Assembly: GCF_003947455.1 (NCBI RefSeq)
Contig: NZ_QHJH01000039.1
Location: forward strand, 1 to 49,145
Direction of reading: 5' to 3'
Source of the DNA: Streptomyces sp. WAC 04229
Lineage (GTDB): Bacteria > Actinomycetota > Actinomycetes > Streptomycetales > Streptomycetaceae
Length of the DNA: 49,145 nt
A program made the translations under genes and the position numbers. Below the pieces are notes generated by a model that was given only the letters and a program-made list of their open reading frames with translations, did not search any database and was not told the origin of the DNA. This document shows positions 1 to 14,142 of the stretch, in pieces (positions within the stretch are counted from its first letter, which is position 1; every line of letters begins with the position of its first letter).

Positions 1-2
1 GC

Positions 3-860
3 CCCGCCTGGCGCTCCGTCGGCACCGCCCGCCGCTCCACCCGCACCCTGCGCCTGCGCACCTCCGCCGCGCTGCTCGCCCTGACCGTCCTGGCCGTGCT
101 GCTCGTGCCGCCGCTGGTCCAGCTCGACCAGCAGGCCGTCGACCTCGCGGCGAAGCTGCGGCCACCGAGCCGGGAGCACCCCTTCGGCACCGACGACGTC
201 GGCCGCGACCTGCTGCTGCGCTGCGTGTACGGACTGCGCGTCTCCCTGCTGGTCGGGGTGGCGGCGGCGCTGACGGCGACGGTCGTCGGCACCGCCGTGG
301 GCGCCACCGCCGGGGCGCTGGGCGGCTGGGTCGACCGGGGCGTGATGCGGGTCGTCGACACCATCTCCTCCGTGCCCCACCTGCTGCTGGGCATCTTCAT
401 CGTGGCGATGTTCCGGCCGGGCGTCTGGCCGGTGGTGGCCTCCGTCGCGCTCACCCACTGGCTGTCCACCGCGCGCATCGTCCGCGCCGAGGTGCTGTCC
501 CTGCGCTCGCGCCCCTACGTCGACGCGGCCGTCTCCGGCGGCGCGTCCCGGTGGCGGGTGGCCGTACGGCATCTGCTGCCCGGCGTGCTTCCCCAGGCCG
601 CGCTCGCCGCCGTACTGATGGTGCCGCACGCCATGTGGCACGAGTCGGCGCTGTCCTTCCTCGGGCTCGGGCTGCCCACGCACACCGCCAGCCTCGGCAA
701 CCTGATCCAGGAGGCGCGGGGTTCGCTGCTCGCCGGGCAGTGGTGGCCGACCCTCTTCCCGGGACTGTTCATCATCGTGCCCACCCTCGCCGTCGCCGGA
801 CTCGCGGGCGCCTGGCGGGAGCGGATCAACCCCCGCCGCCGATCGGAGCTGATGCTGTGA
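3..860 (+). CDS. ABC transporter permease, DppC/OppC-type (5'-partial)
   Basis: The reading frame is open from the first bases of the window, so the true start lies upstream. The visible part opens with a basic stretch and a Leu/Val-rich membrane helix (about 50-115), then a short extracytoplasmic segment with the DppC-family phrase HPFGTDDVGRD, followed by about five more hydrophobic segments typical of binding-protein-dependent permeases. The cytoplasmic EAA-like loop that docks on the ATPase is visible near 515-590 (YVDAAVSGGASRWRVA...LLP). It would form the channel of a peptide- or nickel-type importer. The stop overlaps the GTG start of the next ATPase gene, so the two are translationally coupled. 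The substrate cannot be told from this fragment, and the binding protein and the partner permease must lie before the window. Confidence 0.9.
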   Translation, partial: PAWRSVGTARRSTRTLRLRTSAALLALTVLAVLLVPPLVQLDQQAVDLAAKLRPPSREHPFGTDDVGRDLLLRCVYGLRVSLLVGVAAALTATVVGTAVGATAGALGGWVDRGVMRVVDTISSVPHLLLGIFIVAMFRPGVWPVVASVALTHWLSTARIVRAEVLSLRSRPYVDAAVSGGASRWRVAVRHLLPGVLPQAALAAVLMVPHAMWHESALSFLGLGLPTHTASLGNLIQEARGSLLAGQWWPTLFPGLFIIVPTLAVAGLAGAWRERINPRRRSELML

Positions 861-1843
861 CCGAGCGAGCCCCCGTACTGTCGGTACGCGGTCTGTCGGT
901 GCGCTTCCTGATGCCCGGGGGGCGCCGCGTCGCCGCCGTGACCGACGCCCACTTCGACGTGGCGGCCGGCGAGTGCCTGGCCCTGATCGGCGAGAGCGGC
1001 TGCGGCAAGTCCGTCCTCGCCTCCGCCCTGCTGGGCCTGCTGCCCGGCAACGCGCAGACCGCCGGCACCGCCCTGCTCGGCGACCTGGACCTGCTCGCCA
1101 CCGACGAGCGCACCTTCGCCCGTACCGTGCGGGGCCGGCTGGCCGGCCTCGTCCCGCAGAGCCCGGCCGCCCACCTCACCCCCGTGCGCACCATCCGCTC
1201 CCAACTGGAGGAGACGGTCGCCGAACTCACCGCCGTCCGTGGCCGCGCGGCCCTGCGCAAGGCCGCCGAGGCCGCCGCCGAACGCGCCGCGTTCCCCGTG
1301 GACCACCTCGACCACCACCCGCACGAACTCTCCGGCGGCCTCGCCCAGCGCGCCGCCACCGCCCTCGCCCTGGTCGGCGACGCCCCGCTGCTGCTGGCCG
1401 ACGAGCCCACCACCGGACTCGACCGGGACCTGGTCGACCGCACCGTCGACGAGTTGAGACGACATGTCGACAACACGGCGGACGGCGAGGGCCGTGCCCT
1501 GCTGATGATCACCCACGACCTGGCCGCCGCCGAGCGCGTCGCCGACCGGATCGCCGTGATGTACGCGGGCCGGATCGTCGAACTCACCGACGCCGGAGAA
1601 TTCTTCGGCGCCCCCGGCCCCCGCCACCCCTACGGCCGGGGTCTGCTCGACGCGCTGCCCGAGCGCGCCTTCACCCCGATCCCCGGCCTGCCGCCCGAGC
1701 TGGGCGCCCTCCCCGACGGCTGCGCCTTCGCCGCCCGCTGCGACCGGGCGACCGACGCCTGCGCCGTCCTGCCGCCGCTCACCGGCACGGTCGCCTGCCA
1801 CCACCCCCACGCCGCGCTCCCGGAGGCCGCCGACCGTGCTTGA
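857..1843 (+). CDS. ABC transporter ATP-binding protein, DppD/OppD-type
   Basis: 328 aa, starting at a GTG that overlaps the permease stop. The nucleotide-binding domain shows Walker A GESGCGKS at residues 45-52, signature LSGGLAQR from 158, Walker B LLLADEP (D182, E183) and the switch His at 220 (THD). The C-terminal 80 residues carry the oligopeptide/dipeptide extension with RHPYGRGLLDALP and a Cys cluster (GCAFAARCDRATDAC). It powers import together with the next gene. The signature has L instead of Q after LSGG, a common variant in this family. Operon context is clear: 4-base overlap upstream, 8-base overlap downstream. Whether the substrate is peptide, nickel or another small solute is open. 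Confidence 0.93.
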   Translation: MTERAPVLSVRGLSVRFLMPGGRRVAAVTDAHFDVAAGECLALIGESGCGKSVLASALLGLLPGNAQTAGTALLGDLDLLATDERTFARTVRGRLAGLVPQSPAAHLTPVRTIRSQLEETVAELTAVRGRAALRKAAEAAAERAAFPVDHLDHHPHELSGGLAQRAATALALVGDAPLLLADEPTTGLDRDLVDRTVDELRRHVDNTADGEGRALLMITHDLAAAERVADRIAVMYAGRIVELTDAGEFFGAPGPRHPYGRGLLDALPERAFTPIPGLPPELGALPDGCAFAARCDRATDACAVLPPLTGTVACHHPHAALPEAADRA

Positions 1844-2495
1844 ACTGCGCACCGTGACCGCCGGATACGCCCGCAACGCGCCCGTCTTCCGGGACGTCAC
1901 CCTCTCCGTCGCGCCGGGAGAGGCCGTCGGGCTGCTCGGCCCCAGCGGCTGCGGCAAGTCCACCCTCGCCCGGGTCGCCGCCCTGCTGCACCAGCCCGAG
2001 GCCGGCACCCTGGTCGTCGACGGCACGCCCGTACGGCGCTGGCGCCACCGCGCCCCGCGCGAGCGACGCACCGCCTTCGGTGTCGTCTTCCAGCAGGCCC
2101 GGCTCTCCGCGGACCCCCGGCTCGCCCTCGCCGACCTGATCGCCGAACCGCTGCGCGCCACCGGCCGGCGCGCGGACGCCGCCGTCCGGGTCGCCGAACT
2201 GGCCGCCACCGTCGGACTGACCACCGACCTGCTGGCCAGGCGCCCGCACGAGGTCAGCGACGGCCAGTTGCAGCGCGCCTGCCTGGCCCGCGCCCTGGTG
2301 CTGCGCCCGCGCTGGCTGGTGTGCGACGAGATGACGGCGATGCTCGACGCCTCCACCACGGCCGCCCTGGTGCGGGTCGTGGAGGACTACCGGGCCGTCA
2401 CCGGCGCCGGGCTGCTGGCCGTCGGCCACGACCGCGTCCTCCTGGACCGCTGGTGCGACCGCACCGTCGAGTGGGACACCCTCACGCATCCCTGA
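1836..2495 (+). CDS. ABC transporter ATP-binding protein, DppF/NikE-type, short
   Basis: 219 aa from a GTG that overlaps the previous gene by 8 bases. Walker A GPSGCGKS is at residues 35-42, the signature reads VSDGQLQR at 140-147, Walker B CDEM has D164-E165, and the switch His lies in VGHDR. The protein ends soon after the H-loop, so it lacks the usual oligo_HPY C-terminal extension of DppF/OppF. The second Gly of the canonical LSGGQ is Asp here. It is presumably the second ATPase of the heterodimer that energises the importer. Both ATPase signatures are non-canonical, so the two nucleotide sites may not be equivalent; that is inference. Confidence 0.9.
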   Translation: MLELRTVTAGYARNAPVFRDVTLSVAPGEAVGLLGPSGCGKSTLARVAALLHQPEAGTLVVDGTPVRRWRHRAPRERRTAFGVVFQQARLSADPRLALADLIAEPLRATGRRADAAVRVAELAATVGLTTDLLARRPHEVSDGQLQRACLARALVLRPRWLVCDEMTAMLDASTTAALVRVVEDYRAVTGAGLLAVGHDRVLLDRWCDRTVEWDTLTHP

Positions 2496-2562
2496 CGGTT
2501 CCGCCACACACCCCCCACGGATCCACGCCGAGTACCCGCATCGACATGTCTTTGACAAGCGC

Positions 2563-2595
2563 GGTCCACGAACGCAGCGACCGGGGTTAACTCCG
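2563..2595 (+). promoter_or_regulatory. possible PHO box (PhoP site) upstream of phoD-like gene
   Basis: Streptomyces PHO boxes are 11-bp direct repeats resembling GTTCAYYYRG. Two partial matches, GGTCCACGAAC (2563-2573) and GGTTAACTCCG (2585-2595), are spaced exactly 22 bp apart, two repeat units, 47 bp before the phosphatase start. The middle unit is poor. The spacing and the target gene are suggestive, but the match is weak. Confidence 0.25.
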
Positions 2596-2642
2596 CCCCC
2601 CTTGCCTGGTGGTCGTCCGGCCATCCGTCCTTGGGAGGTTCG

Positions 2643-4247
2643 ATGACCCCGCAGCGCGCCAGCTCTCCGAACTCGTTCAATCCGCTGAACAGAAGGGGCT
2701 TCCTCGGCATCGCGGGCGCCGCCGGCGCCGGCGCGGTGCTGCTCGGCACCGGTGCCGCACCGTTCGCCACCGCCGCACCCGGCCGTGTCCCGAGCGACCC
2801 GTTCCGGCTCGGGGTGGCGTCCGGCGACCCGTTGCCCGACGGCGTCGTCCTCTGGACCCGACTCGCGCCCGAACCGCTCGACGACGACGGCGGCATGCCC
2901 GCGCGTCCCGTCGCCGTGCGCTGGGAGGTCGCCCTCGACGAGCGGTTCCGCAAGGTGGTCCGGCGCGGCGTCGAGCACGCCGTGCCCGCGGAGGCGCACA
3001 CCGTCCACGCCGACGTACGCGGCCTGCGGCCCCACCACGAGTACTACTACCGCTTCCGCGCGGGCGACGCCCTCTCCCCGGTGGGCCGCACCCGCACCGC
3101 TCCGGCCCCCGGCACCTCGCCCGCCGTCGACTTCGCGTTCGCCTCCTGCGCCAACTGGGAGGAGGGCCACTTCACGGCGTACCGGCACATGGCCGAGGAG
3201 CGCCCCGACGTGGTCTTTCACCTGGGCGACTACCTCTACGAGTACGCGGCCGGCGCCAACGGCGACGTGCGCACCCACCACGGCGACGAGATGAACACCC
3301 TCGCCGAGTACCGCGCCCGGCACGCGCAGTACAAGACCGACCCCGACCTGCGGCTGCTGCACGCCACCGTGCCGTTCGTCGTCACCTGGGACGACCACGA
3401 GACGGACAACAACTATGCCGACCTGAGCCCGGAGAACGGCGACGCCGGCCAGGGCAACGACAGCACCGCCCGCTTCGCCGCCCGCCGCCGGGCCGCCTAC
3501 CAGGCGTACTGGGAGCACATGCCGCTGCGCCGCCTGCGCAAGCCGGTGGACACCGCGCTGCCGCTGTACCGGCGGCTGGAGTTCGGCGCCACCGCGACCT
3601 TCAGCGTCCTGGACACCCGCCAGTACCGCACCAACCAGCCGTACGGCGACAAGTGGCAGGTCTCCGGGCCGGAGCAGTGGGACCCGAAGGCCACCATCCT
3701 CGGCGACGAGCAGCACGCCTGGCTGGAGCGGAGCCTGTCGCGCTCGCGCTCCACCTGGAACGTGCTCCCGCAGCAGATCTACTTCGCCAACTGGGACGCC
3801 GTGGCCGGCCCCGACGACGGCGGCTACAACGACGGCTGGGACGGCTACCGCGTCTCCCGCGACCGGGTGCTCGGCTACGTCGAGCAGCGCCGCATCGACA
3901 ACTTCGTGGTGCTCACCGGTGACGTCCACCACAACTGGACCAACGACCTGCGCCGCGACTTCGAGCGCCCCGAGACGCGCCTGCTGGGCAGCGAGTTCGT
4001 CACCACGTCCGTCACCTCGGGAGGCGACGGCTCGGCGACGCACGACCCCGGCCAGGTGTACTGGGACGAGAACCCGCACACCAAGTACTACAGCAGCCGC
4101 CGCGGCTACGTCCGCTGCACGGTGTCCCGGGACAGCTGCACCGCCGACTACCGCGTGGTCGACTACGTCACCCGGCCCGGCGCGCCGGTCCGCACCGACA
4201 AGTCGTTCGTGATCGAGTCGGGGGTACCCGGGGTCCAGGACGCCTGA
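2643..4247 (+). CDS. phoD: alkaline phosphatase D family protein (PhoD), Tat-exported
   Basis: 534 aa. The ATG follows GGGAGG at 2633-2638 with good spacing. A Tat signal is visible (NRRGFLG, twin Arg at residues 17-18, then an Ala/Gly-rich helix ending near AAP). The mature part has the PhoD fold: an N-terminal beta domain, then metal-binding motifs HLGDYLYEY (D196), TWDDHETDNNY (D250-D251-H252) and TGDVHHNW (D427, H429, H430). PhoD enzymes are Fe/Ca-dependent phosphomonoesterase/phosphodiesterases that act outside the cell to scavenge phosphate. The gene appears to be monocistronic. Control by PhoR-PhoP is plausible, but only a weak box is visible. Streptomyces carry several paralogues, so it need not be the main phoD. 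Confidence 0.9.
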   Translation: MTPQRASSPNSFNPLNRRGFLGIAGAAGAGAVLLGTGAAPFATAAPGRVPSDPFRLGVASGDPLPDGVVLWTRLAPEPLDDDGGMPARPVAVRWEVALDERFRKVVRRGVEHAVPAEAHTVHADVRGLRPHHEYYYRFRAGDALSPVGRTRTAPAPGTSPAVDFAFASCANWEEGHFTAYRHMAEERPDVVFHLGDYLYEYAAGANGDVRTHHGDEMNTLAEYRARHAQYKTDPDLRLLHATVPFVVTWDDHETDNNYADLSPENGDAGQGNDSTARFAARRRAAYQAYWEHMPLRRLRKPVDTALPLYRRLEFGATATFSVLDTRQYRTNQPYGDKWQVSGPEQWDPKATILGDEQHAWLERSLSRSRSTWNVLPQQIYFANWDAVAGPDDGGYNDGWDGYRVSRDRVLGYVEQRRIDNFVVLTGDVHHNWTNDLRRDFERPETRLLGSEFVTTSVTSGGDGSATHDPGQVYWDENPHTKYYSSRRGYVRCTVSRDSCTADYRVVDYVTRPGAPVRTDKSFVIESGVPGVQDA

Positions 4248-4284
4248 GGGCTCGCTCAGGAACCAACAGAGTCCGACGGGATAA

Positions 4285-4313
4285 TTGATTCGGTTGTGTT
4301 CGGGTCCTAGGGT
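4285..4313 (+). promoter_or_regulatory. candidate vegetative promoter for the beta-galactosidase gene
   Basis: TTGATT (4285-4290) and TAGGGT (4308-4313) are separated by exactly 17 bases, a good match to a HrdB-type promoter. The predicted transcription start is near 4320, giving a leader of about 105 nt before the ATG at 4427. Confidence 0.45.
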
Positions 4314-4321
4314 GACCTTGA

Positions 4322-8341
<4,020 letters not shown>

Positions 8342-8349
8342 CCGGGAAC

Positions 8350-8386
8350 GGACGGGGAGTCCGGGGTGACCCGGGGCTCCCCGTCC
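8350..8386 (+). terminator. hairpin terminator after the beta-galactosidase gene
   Basis: GGACGGGGAG (8350-8359) pairs with CTCCCCGTCC (8377-8386), and an inner CCGGG/CCCGG pair closes a GTGA loop. It starts 9 bases after the stop codon. There is no U-tract, as is usual for Streptomyces terminators. Confidence 0.6.
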
Positions 8387-8474
8387 ACACGGTGATCCGG
8401 GCAGGCCCAGGAAGCGCGAGGTCCATGTCGGATTCTCGCCAGCGTCCCCCCGGCCGGTGGACCATCCTGGACCC

Positions 8475-10131
<1,657 letters not shown>

Positions 10132-10140
10132 GGACGACCC

Positions 10141-10665
10141 GTGGGAACCGGACCCGTGAAACAGCACACCATGAAGCAGCACACCGTGATCGACAGCCCG
10201 TACGGCGCCCTCACCCTCGTCGCCGAGGACGGCGTCCTGTGCGGCCTCTACATGACCGACCAGCGCCACCGCCCGCCGGAGGAGGCCTTCGGAACGCCCG
10301 ACGACGCACCGTTCGCGCAGGCGGAGGACGAACTGACCGCGTACTTCGACGGCAGACTGACCGACTTCACCCTCGACCTGCGCCTGAACGGCACCCCGTT
10401 CCAGCGCACGGTCTGGGACCGACTCCGCTCCATCCCGTACGGCGAGACCCGCACCTACGGCGAACTCGCCGACGCCCTCGGCAACCCGGCCGCGTCCCGG
10501 GCCGTGGGCCTCGCCAACGGCCGCAACCCCATCGGCATCATCGTCCCCTGCCACCGCGTCATCGGCGCGAGCGGCAGCCTCACCGGCTACGGCGGCGGCC
10601 TGGAACGCAAGCGCCGGCTGCTGGACTTCGAACGGGGCACGGCGGGACCGGCGCCGTTGTTCTAG
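10141..10665 (+). CDS. ogt: methylated-DNA--[protein]-cysteine S-methyltransferase
   Basis: 174 aa from a GTG preceded by AAGGA (10130-10134) that overlaps the stop of the glycosylase gene; in-frame ATG at 10171 lacks such a site. The catalytic motif PCHRV (Cys137) sits in [21 protein letters not shown], and the DNA-binding helix region [24 protein letters not shown] precedes it. The suicide enzyme transfers O6-alkyl groups from guanine to its Cys. It lies 9 bp behind the Ada-AlkA gene, so the two form an alkylation-repair operon. The stop overlaps the stop of the convergent sirtuin gene through a shared CTAG. Confidence 0.95.
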   Translation: MGTGPVKQHTMKQHTVIDSPYGALTLVAEDGVLCGLYMTDQRHRPPEEAFGTPDDAPFAQAEDELTAYFDGRLTDFTLDLRLNGTPFQRTVWDRLRSIPYGETRTYGELADALGNPAASRAVGLANGRNPIGIIVPCHRVIGASGSLTGYGGGLERKRRLLDFERGTAGPAPLF

Positions 10666-11393
10666 CCCTGGCCCAGCCCGCGCAGCAGCTCGGGCAGGGC
10701 CGTGCCGATCGGTTCCCGGACCACCTCGTCGGCCATGTCGTCGTACGGCGTCGGTTCCGCGTTGACGATGACCAGCCGGGCGCCGTGGTCGGCGGCCACG
10801 CCGGCCAGCCCGGCGGCGGGCTGCACCTGGAGGCTGGTGCCGACGGCGACGAACACCTGGCAGGCCTTGCTGATGGCGAGCGCCTCACCCATCACCACCG
10901 GGTCGAGGCGCTCGCCGAACATCACGGTCGCCGACTTCAGGATCCCGCCGCACTCCAGGCACGGCGGGTCGTCCTCACCGGCGTCGACCCGGGCGAGCGC
11001 GTCCGCCATCGGCCCGCGGACCCGGCAGCCGGTGCACACGTAGCTCAGCGCGGTGCCGTGCAGTTCGAGGACCTTGCGGGCCGGGAGCCCGGCGCGCTGG
11101 TGCAGGCCGTCCACGTTCTGCGTGATCACGCGGACCGGGACCCCCGAACGCTCCAGCTCGGCCACCGCCCGGTGCGCCGCGTTCGGCTCGGCCCCCGGCG
11201 TCCGGTTCGCCCGCCGCATCAGCCAGGAGCGCCGGCGGATCTCCGGATCGCCCATGTAGTACTCGTACGTGACGAGCTTCTCGGCCTCCGGGTCGCGCCG
11301 CCACAGCCCGTTGGGGCCGCGGTAGTCCGGGATGCCGGAGTCGGTCGAGACGCCGGCCCCGCTGAGGATGGCGACGAGCGGCTTGCTGGTCAT
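10662..11393 (-). CDS. cobB: SIR2 family NAD-dependent protein deacylase
   Basis: 243 aa. Sirtuin motifs occur in order: [15 protein letters not shown] (NAD site), [12 protein letters not shown], the catalytic His in LELHGT, four zinc cysteines (CTGC and CLEC), and [12 protein letters not shown] with IVNAEPTP near the end. It removes acyl groups from lysines using NAD+; in actinomycetes such enzymes act on acetyl-CoA synthetase among other targets. The ATG at 11393 is favoured because a -10 box TACCCT lies 7 bases before it, indicating a leaderless mRNA. It converges on ogt and overlaps it by three bases. The symbol is a family name, not a specific orthology claim. Confidence 0.93.
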   Translation of the reverse strand: MTSKPLVAILSGAGVSTDSGIPDYRGPNGLWRRDPEAEKLVTYEYYMGDPEIRRRSWLMRRANRTPGAEPNAAHRAVAELERSGVPVRVITQNVDGLHQRAGLPARKVLELHGTALSYVCTGCRVRGPMADALARVDAGEDDPPCLECGGILKSATVMFGERLDPVVMGEALAISKACQVFVAVGTSLQVQPAAGLAGVAADHGARLVIVNAEPTPYDDMADEVVREPIGTALPELLRGLGQG

Positions 11394-11400
11394 GCGGTCG

Positions 11401-11406
11401 AGGGTA
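11401..11406 (-). promoter_or_regulatory. -10 box of leaderless sirtuin gene
   Basis: TACCCT read on the minus strand ends 7 bases before the ATG, so transcription would start at or next to the start codon. Confidence 0.45.
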
Positions 11407-11434
11407 GGGCGGCCGCGGTCGGCCCGGCGAACGG

Positions 11435-11929
11435 TTATCGGCCGACCCGGACGCCGTTCTCCAGCTCCGCCGGGCCCGTTCCGTCCACCAGTACGTCCAG
11501 TGCGGCCAGGACCCGGCCGTGGAGTGTCCCGAGCAGGTGCGTGCCCAGTTCGCCGCGTGGCACCAGCCGCCACGACAGCAGTTCCTCCTCCTGGAGCCTG
11601 ATCGCCTTCAGGTCGTCCTCGGAGAGCACCCCGCCGTCGTACAGGTACGCCACGATCGGCGGGCGACCCGTCCCGCCCACCCAGTCCACCGCGAGCAGCC
11701 GGCCGAGCCGGACGTCGAGACCGATCTCCTCCAGGGTCTCCCGCCAGGCGCCCTGCCGCGGGGTCTCCCCGTCGTCGGACTCGATGGTCCCGCCGGGCAG
11801 CGTCCATCCCTCGCGGTAGTTCGGCTCGACGAGCAGCACCCGTCCCTCGGCGTCCCGGAAGAGCGCGGCGGCACCGGCGAGGACGCGGGGGAGACCTGCG
11901 ATGTAGGTGGCGTAGTCAGGAGTGGTCAT
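11435..11929 (-). CDS. Nudix hydrolase
   Basis: 164 aa. The Nudix box is clear ([19 protein letters not shown] followed by RETLEEIGL), with REXXEE intact and a first loop two residues longer than the classical GX5E. The family hydrolyses nucleoside diphosphates linked to another moiety, often damaged nucleotides or NADH-like compounds; the substrate is unknown here. The start at 11929 is supported by a -10 TACGCT 6 bases upstream. It is co-directional with, and 41 bp upstream of, the sirtuin gene, though each appears to have its own promoter. Confidence 0.92.
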   Translation of the reverse strand: MTTPDYATYIAGLPRVLAGAAALFRDAEGRVLLVEPNYREGWTLPGGTIESDDGETPRQGAWRETLEEIGLDVRLGRLLAVDWVGGTGRPPIVAYLYDGGVLSEDDLKAIRLQEEELLSWRLVPRGELGTHLLGTLHGRVLAALDVLVDGTGPAELENGVRVGR

Positions 11930-11935
11930 CCCGAA

Positions 11936-11941
11936 AGCGTA
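11936..11941 (-). promoter_or_regulatory. -10 box of leaderless Nudix gene
   Basis: TACGCT read on the minus strand is followed by TTCGGG and then the ATG, a 6-base gap typical of leaderless transcripts. Confidence 0.45.
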
Positions 11942-12079
11942 GCGAGAGCCGGGCGGGCCCCCGCCGCGGTCGTTCCAGGGTGCGGGCAGGGCATGACGAC
12001 GCGGGTGTCCTCCGGTTATGGTCGCAGCGGCGCGACTGCCTTGACGTGCGCAAGGCTCGGAGAGCAAGGGGAGATCAAG

Positions 12080-13237
12080 GTGGCTGACGCTGCTGTGGAC
12101 GGGGCCCGTCGGGTGCTCGTCGCCGCGGACAAGTTCAAGGGGTCGCTGACGGCCGTGGAGGTCGCCGAGCGGGTGACGGCCGGGCTGCGCCGTGTCGTGC
12201 CGGACGTCCGGGTCGAGGCGCTGCCCGTGGCCGACGGCGGCGACGGCACCGTGGCCGCGGCGGTCGCGGCCGGGTTCGAGCGCCGTGAGGCGCGGGTCGC
12301 CGGGCCCCTCGGTGACGAGGTGACGGCGGCGTTCGCGCTGCGCGAGGACACCGCGGTCGTGGAGATGGCCGAGGCCAGCGGCTTGCAGCGGCTGCCCGAG
12401 GGCGTCCTCGCGCCGCTGACCGCCTCCACGTACGGCTCGGGCGAGCTGCTGCGGGCCGCACTGGACGCGGGGGCCCGGACGATCGTGTTCGGGGTCGGCG
12501 GCAGTGCCACCACGGACGGCGGTGCCGGGATGCTGGCCGCGCTGGGCGCGCGGTTCCTGGACGCGGACGGCGAGCCGGTCGCGCCGGGCGGGGGCGGCCT
12601 CGCCTCTCTGGCCTCGGCCGACCTGTCGAACCTCGACCCGCGCCTCTCCGACGTCGAGCTGGTGCTCGCGAGCGACGTCGACAATCCGCTGACCGGCCCG
12701 AAGGGTGCCCCGGCGGTCTACGGCCCGCAGAAGGGTGCCTCGCCGGAGGACGTGGCGGCCCTGGACGCAGCCCTCGCGCACTTCGCGAAGGTGCTGACCC
12801 AGGCGGAGGGCGTGGGCGCGCGGGCCGCCGAGTACGCGGCGTCACCGGGGGCCGGTGCGGCCGGCGGCATCGGATACGGCGCGCTGCTGCTGGGGGCGCG
12901 GTTCCGGCCCGGCATCGAGGTGATGCTGGACGTGCTGGGCTTCGCGCCGGCGCTGGAGCGGGCCGGCCTCGTGGTCACGGGCGAGGGCTCGCTGGACGAG
13001 CAGACCCTGCACGGCAAGGCCCCGGCGGGCGTCGCGGCGGCGGCGCGGGCCGCGGGCAAGGAGGTCGTCGCCGTGTGCGGGCGGCTGGCGCTGCCGGCGG
13101 AGGCGCTGGGGCGGGCCGGTATCCGCCGGGCGTACCCGCTGACGGCCGTGGAGCCGGACGTGGAGAAGTGCATCGCCGAGGCGGGGCCGATCCTGGAGCG
13201 GGTCGCCGAGGGCATCGCCAGGGACTTCCTGAGCTGA
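12080..13237 (+). CDS. glycerate kinase (GarK/GlxK family)
   Basis: 385 aa from a GTG with AAGGGGAG (12066-12073) six bases upstream. Family motifs are easy to see: VAADKFKGSLTA at the N-terminus, LPVADGGDGT, FGVGGSATTDGGAGM, LASDVDNPLTGPKGA...YGPQKGA and VVTGEGSLDEQT near the C-terminus. It phosphorylates glycerate with ATP (usually to 2-phosphoglycerate) and feeds lower glycolysis. Glyoxylate released by the ethylmalonyl-CoA pathway nearby can be routed to glycerate, which would make the kinase a sensible neighbour, but that link is inference. It is transcribed alone and ends in a very strong hairpin shared with pssA. Confidence 0.93.
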   Translation: MADAAVDGARRVLVAADKFKGSLTAVEVAERVTAGLRRVVPDVRVEALPVADGGDGTVAAAVAAGFERREARVAGPLGDEVTAAFALREDTAVVEMAEASGLQRLPEGVLAPLTASTYGSGELLRAALDAGARTIVFGVGGSATTDGGAGMLAALGARFLDADGEPVAPGGGGLASLASADLSNLDPRLSDVELVLASDVDNPLTGPKGAPAVYGPQKGASPEDVAALDAALAHFAKVLTQAEGVGARAAEYAASPGAGAAGGIGYGALLLGARFRPGIEVMLDVLGFAPALERAGLVVTGEGSLDEQTLHGKAPAGVAAAARAAGKEVVAVCGRLALPAEALGRAGIRRAYPLTAVEPDVEKCIAEAGPILERVAEGIARDFLS

Positions 13238-13241
13238 CAGA

Positions 13242-13272
13242 AGGGCCCCGGACCAACCCGGTCCGGGGCCCT
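13242..13272. terminator. bidirectional terminator between glycerate kinase and pssA
   Basis: AGGGCCCCGGACC (13242-13254) and GGTCCGGGGCCCT (13260-13272) form a perfect 13-bp stem with a 5-base loop, in the 53-bp gap between two convergent genes. Confidence 0.85.
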
Positions 13273-13290
13273 CCACGCGTCAGCGCGTCG

Positions 13291-14142
13291 CTACGGCTGA
13301 GCCGCCCGCGCCTCCCGCCGGTTGTCACGGAAGTTGTTCACCCGCCGAGCCGTCGCGAACAGCGGGATCACCGCCCCCATCACCAGCTGCAACGCGCACC
13401 CCGTCTGAAGCAGCAGCTGCCCGCTCGGCGCGTCGAAGGCCCACGCGGCCAGCAGACCCATGGAGAGCACGATCCACGAGAGCATGGCCACCGCGAGGCG
13501 CCCCCGCGGCTTCGGGTACTCGACCCGGCTCACCATCAGCCACGCCGTGCCGATGATCGCCAGCAGCGTCGCCACGAACGGCAGCTCCAGCAGGACGATC
13601 GACACGACCGTCAGCGCCCCGAACGGGGACGGCATGCCCTGGAAGGTGCCGTCCTTGACGGTGACGCAGGAGAACCGCGCGAGCCGCAGCACCACCGCCA
13701 GCAGCACCACGATCGCCCCCACCGCCGCCACTCGCTGGTAGGCGTCGTCCGCGACCATGCCGTAGACGAGGACGAAGTACGCCGGCGCCAGGCCGAAGCT
13801 GATCAGGTCGGAGAGGTTGTCCAGCTCCGCGCCCATGGGCGACGACCGCAGCTTGCGGGCCACGAGGCCGTCGCACAGGTCGAAGATCGCCGCGCACAGC
13901 ATCAGGATGACCGCGGTGGCCGCGCTGTGCCGGGCCATGCCCGACTCGTCGCTGCCCATGAGGTGCGGGATGAGGATCCCGGTGGTGGTGAAGTACACCG
14001 CCATGAACCCGCACGTGGCGTTGCCGAGGGTGAGGGTGTCCGCTATCGACAGACGGAGCGAGAGGGGCATCTCCTCCTCTTCGTCCATCTCGTCGGCCTC
14101 GGGCACCCAGCCGGCCTGCGTCTGTGGATCAATCACGGTCAA
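13291..14142 (-). CDS. pssA: CDP-diacylglycerol--serine O-phosphatidyltransferase
   Basis: 283 aa integral membrane protein with about seven hydrophobic segments. The CDP-alcohol phosphatidyltransferase motif is present as DG-LV-AR...G-AEL-D-NLS-D, with one residue fewer than the classical eight between AR and G. It makes phosphatidylserine from CDP-diacylglycerol and serine, the substrate for Psd. The TTG at 14142 has GGGGTGA 7 bases upstream and overlaps the end of psd by 14 bases; a GTG at 14136 is the alternative. The N-terminus is acidic (EADEMDEEEEM). Operon: psd-pssA, so substrate and product enzymes are co-made. Confidence 0.93.
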   Translation of the reverse strand: MTVIDPQTQAGWVPEADEMDEEEEMPLSLRLSIADTLTLGNATCGFMAVYFTTTGILIPHLMGSDESGMARHSAATAVILMLCAAIFDLCDGLVARKLRSSPMGAELDNLSDLISFGLAPAYFVLVYGMVADDAYQRVAAVGAIVVLLAVVLRLARFSCVTVKDGTFQGMPSPFGALTVVSIVLLELPFVATLLAIIGTAWLMVSRVEYPKPRGRLAVAMLSWIVLSMGLLAAWAFDAPSGQLLLQTGCALQLVMGAVIPLFATARRVNNFRDNRREARAAQP

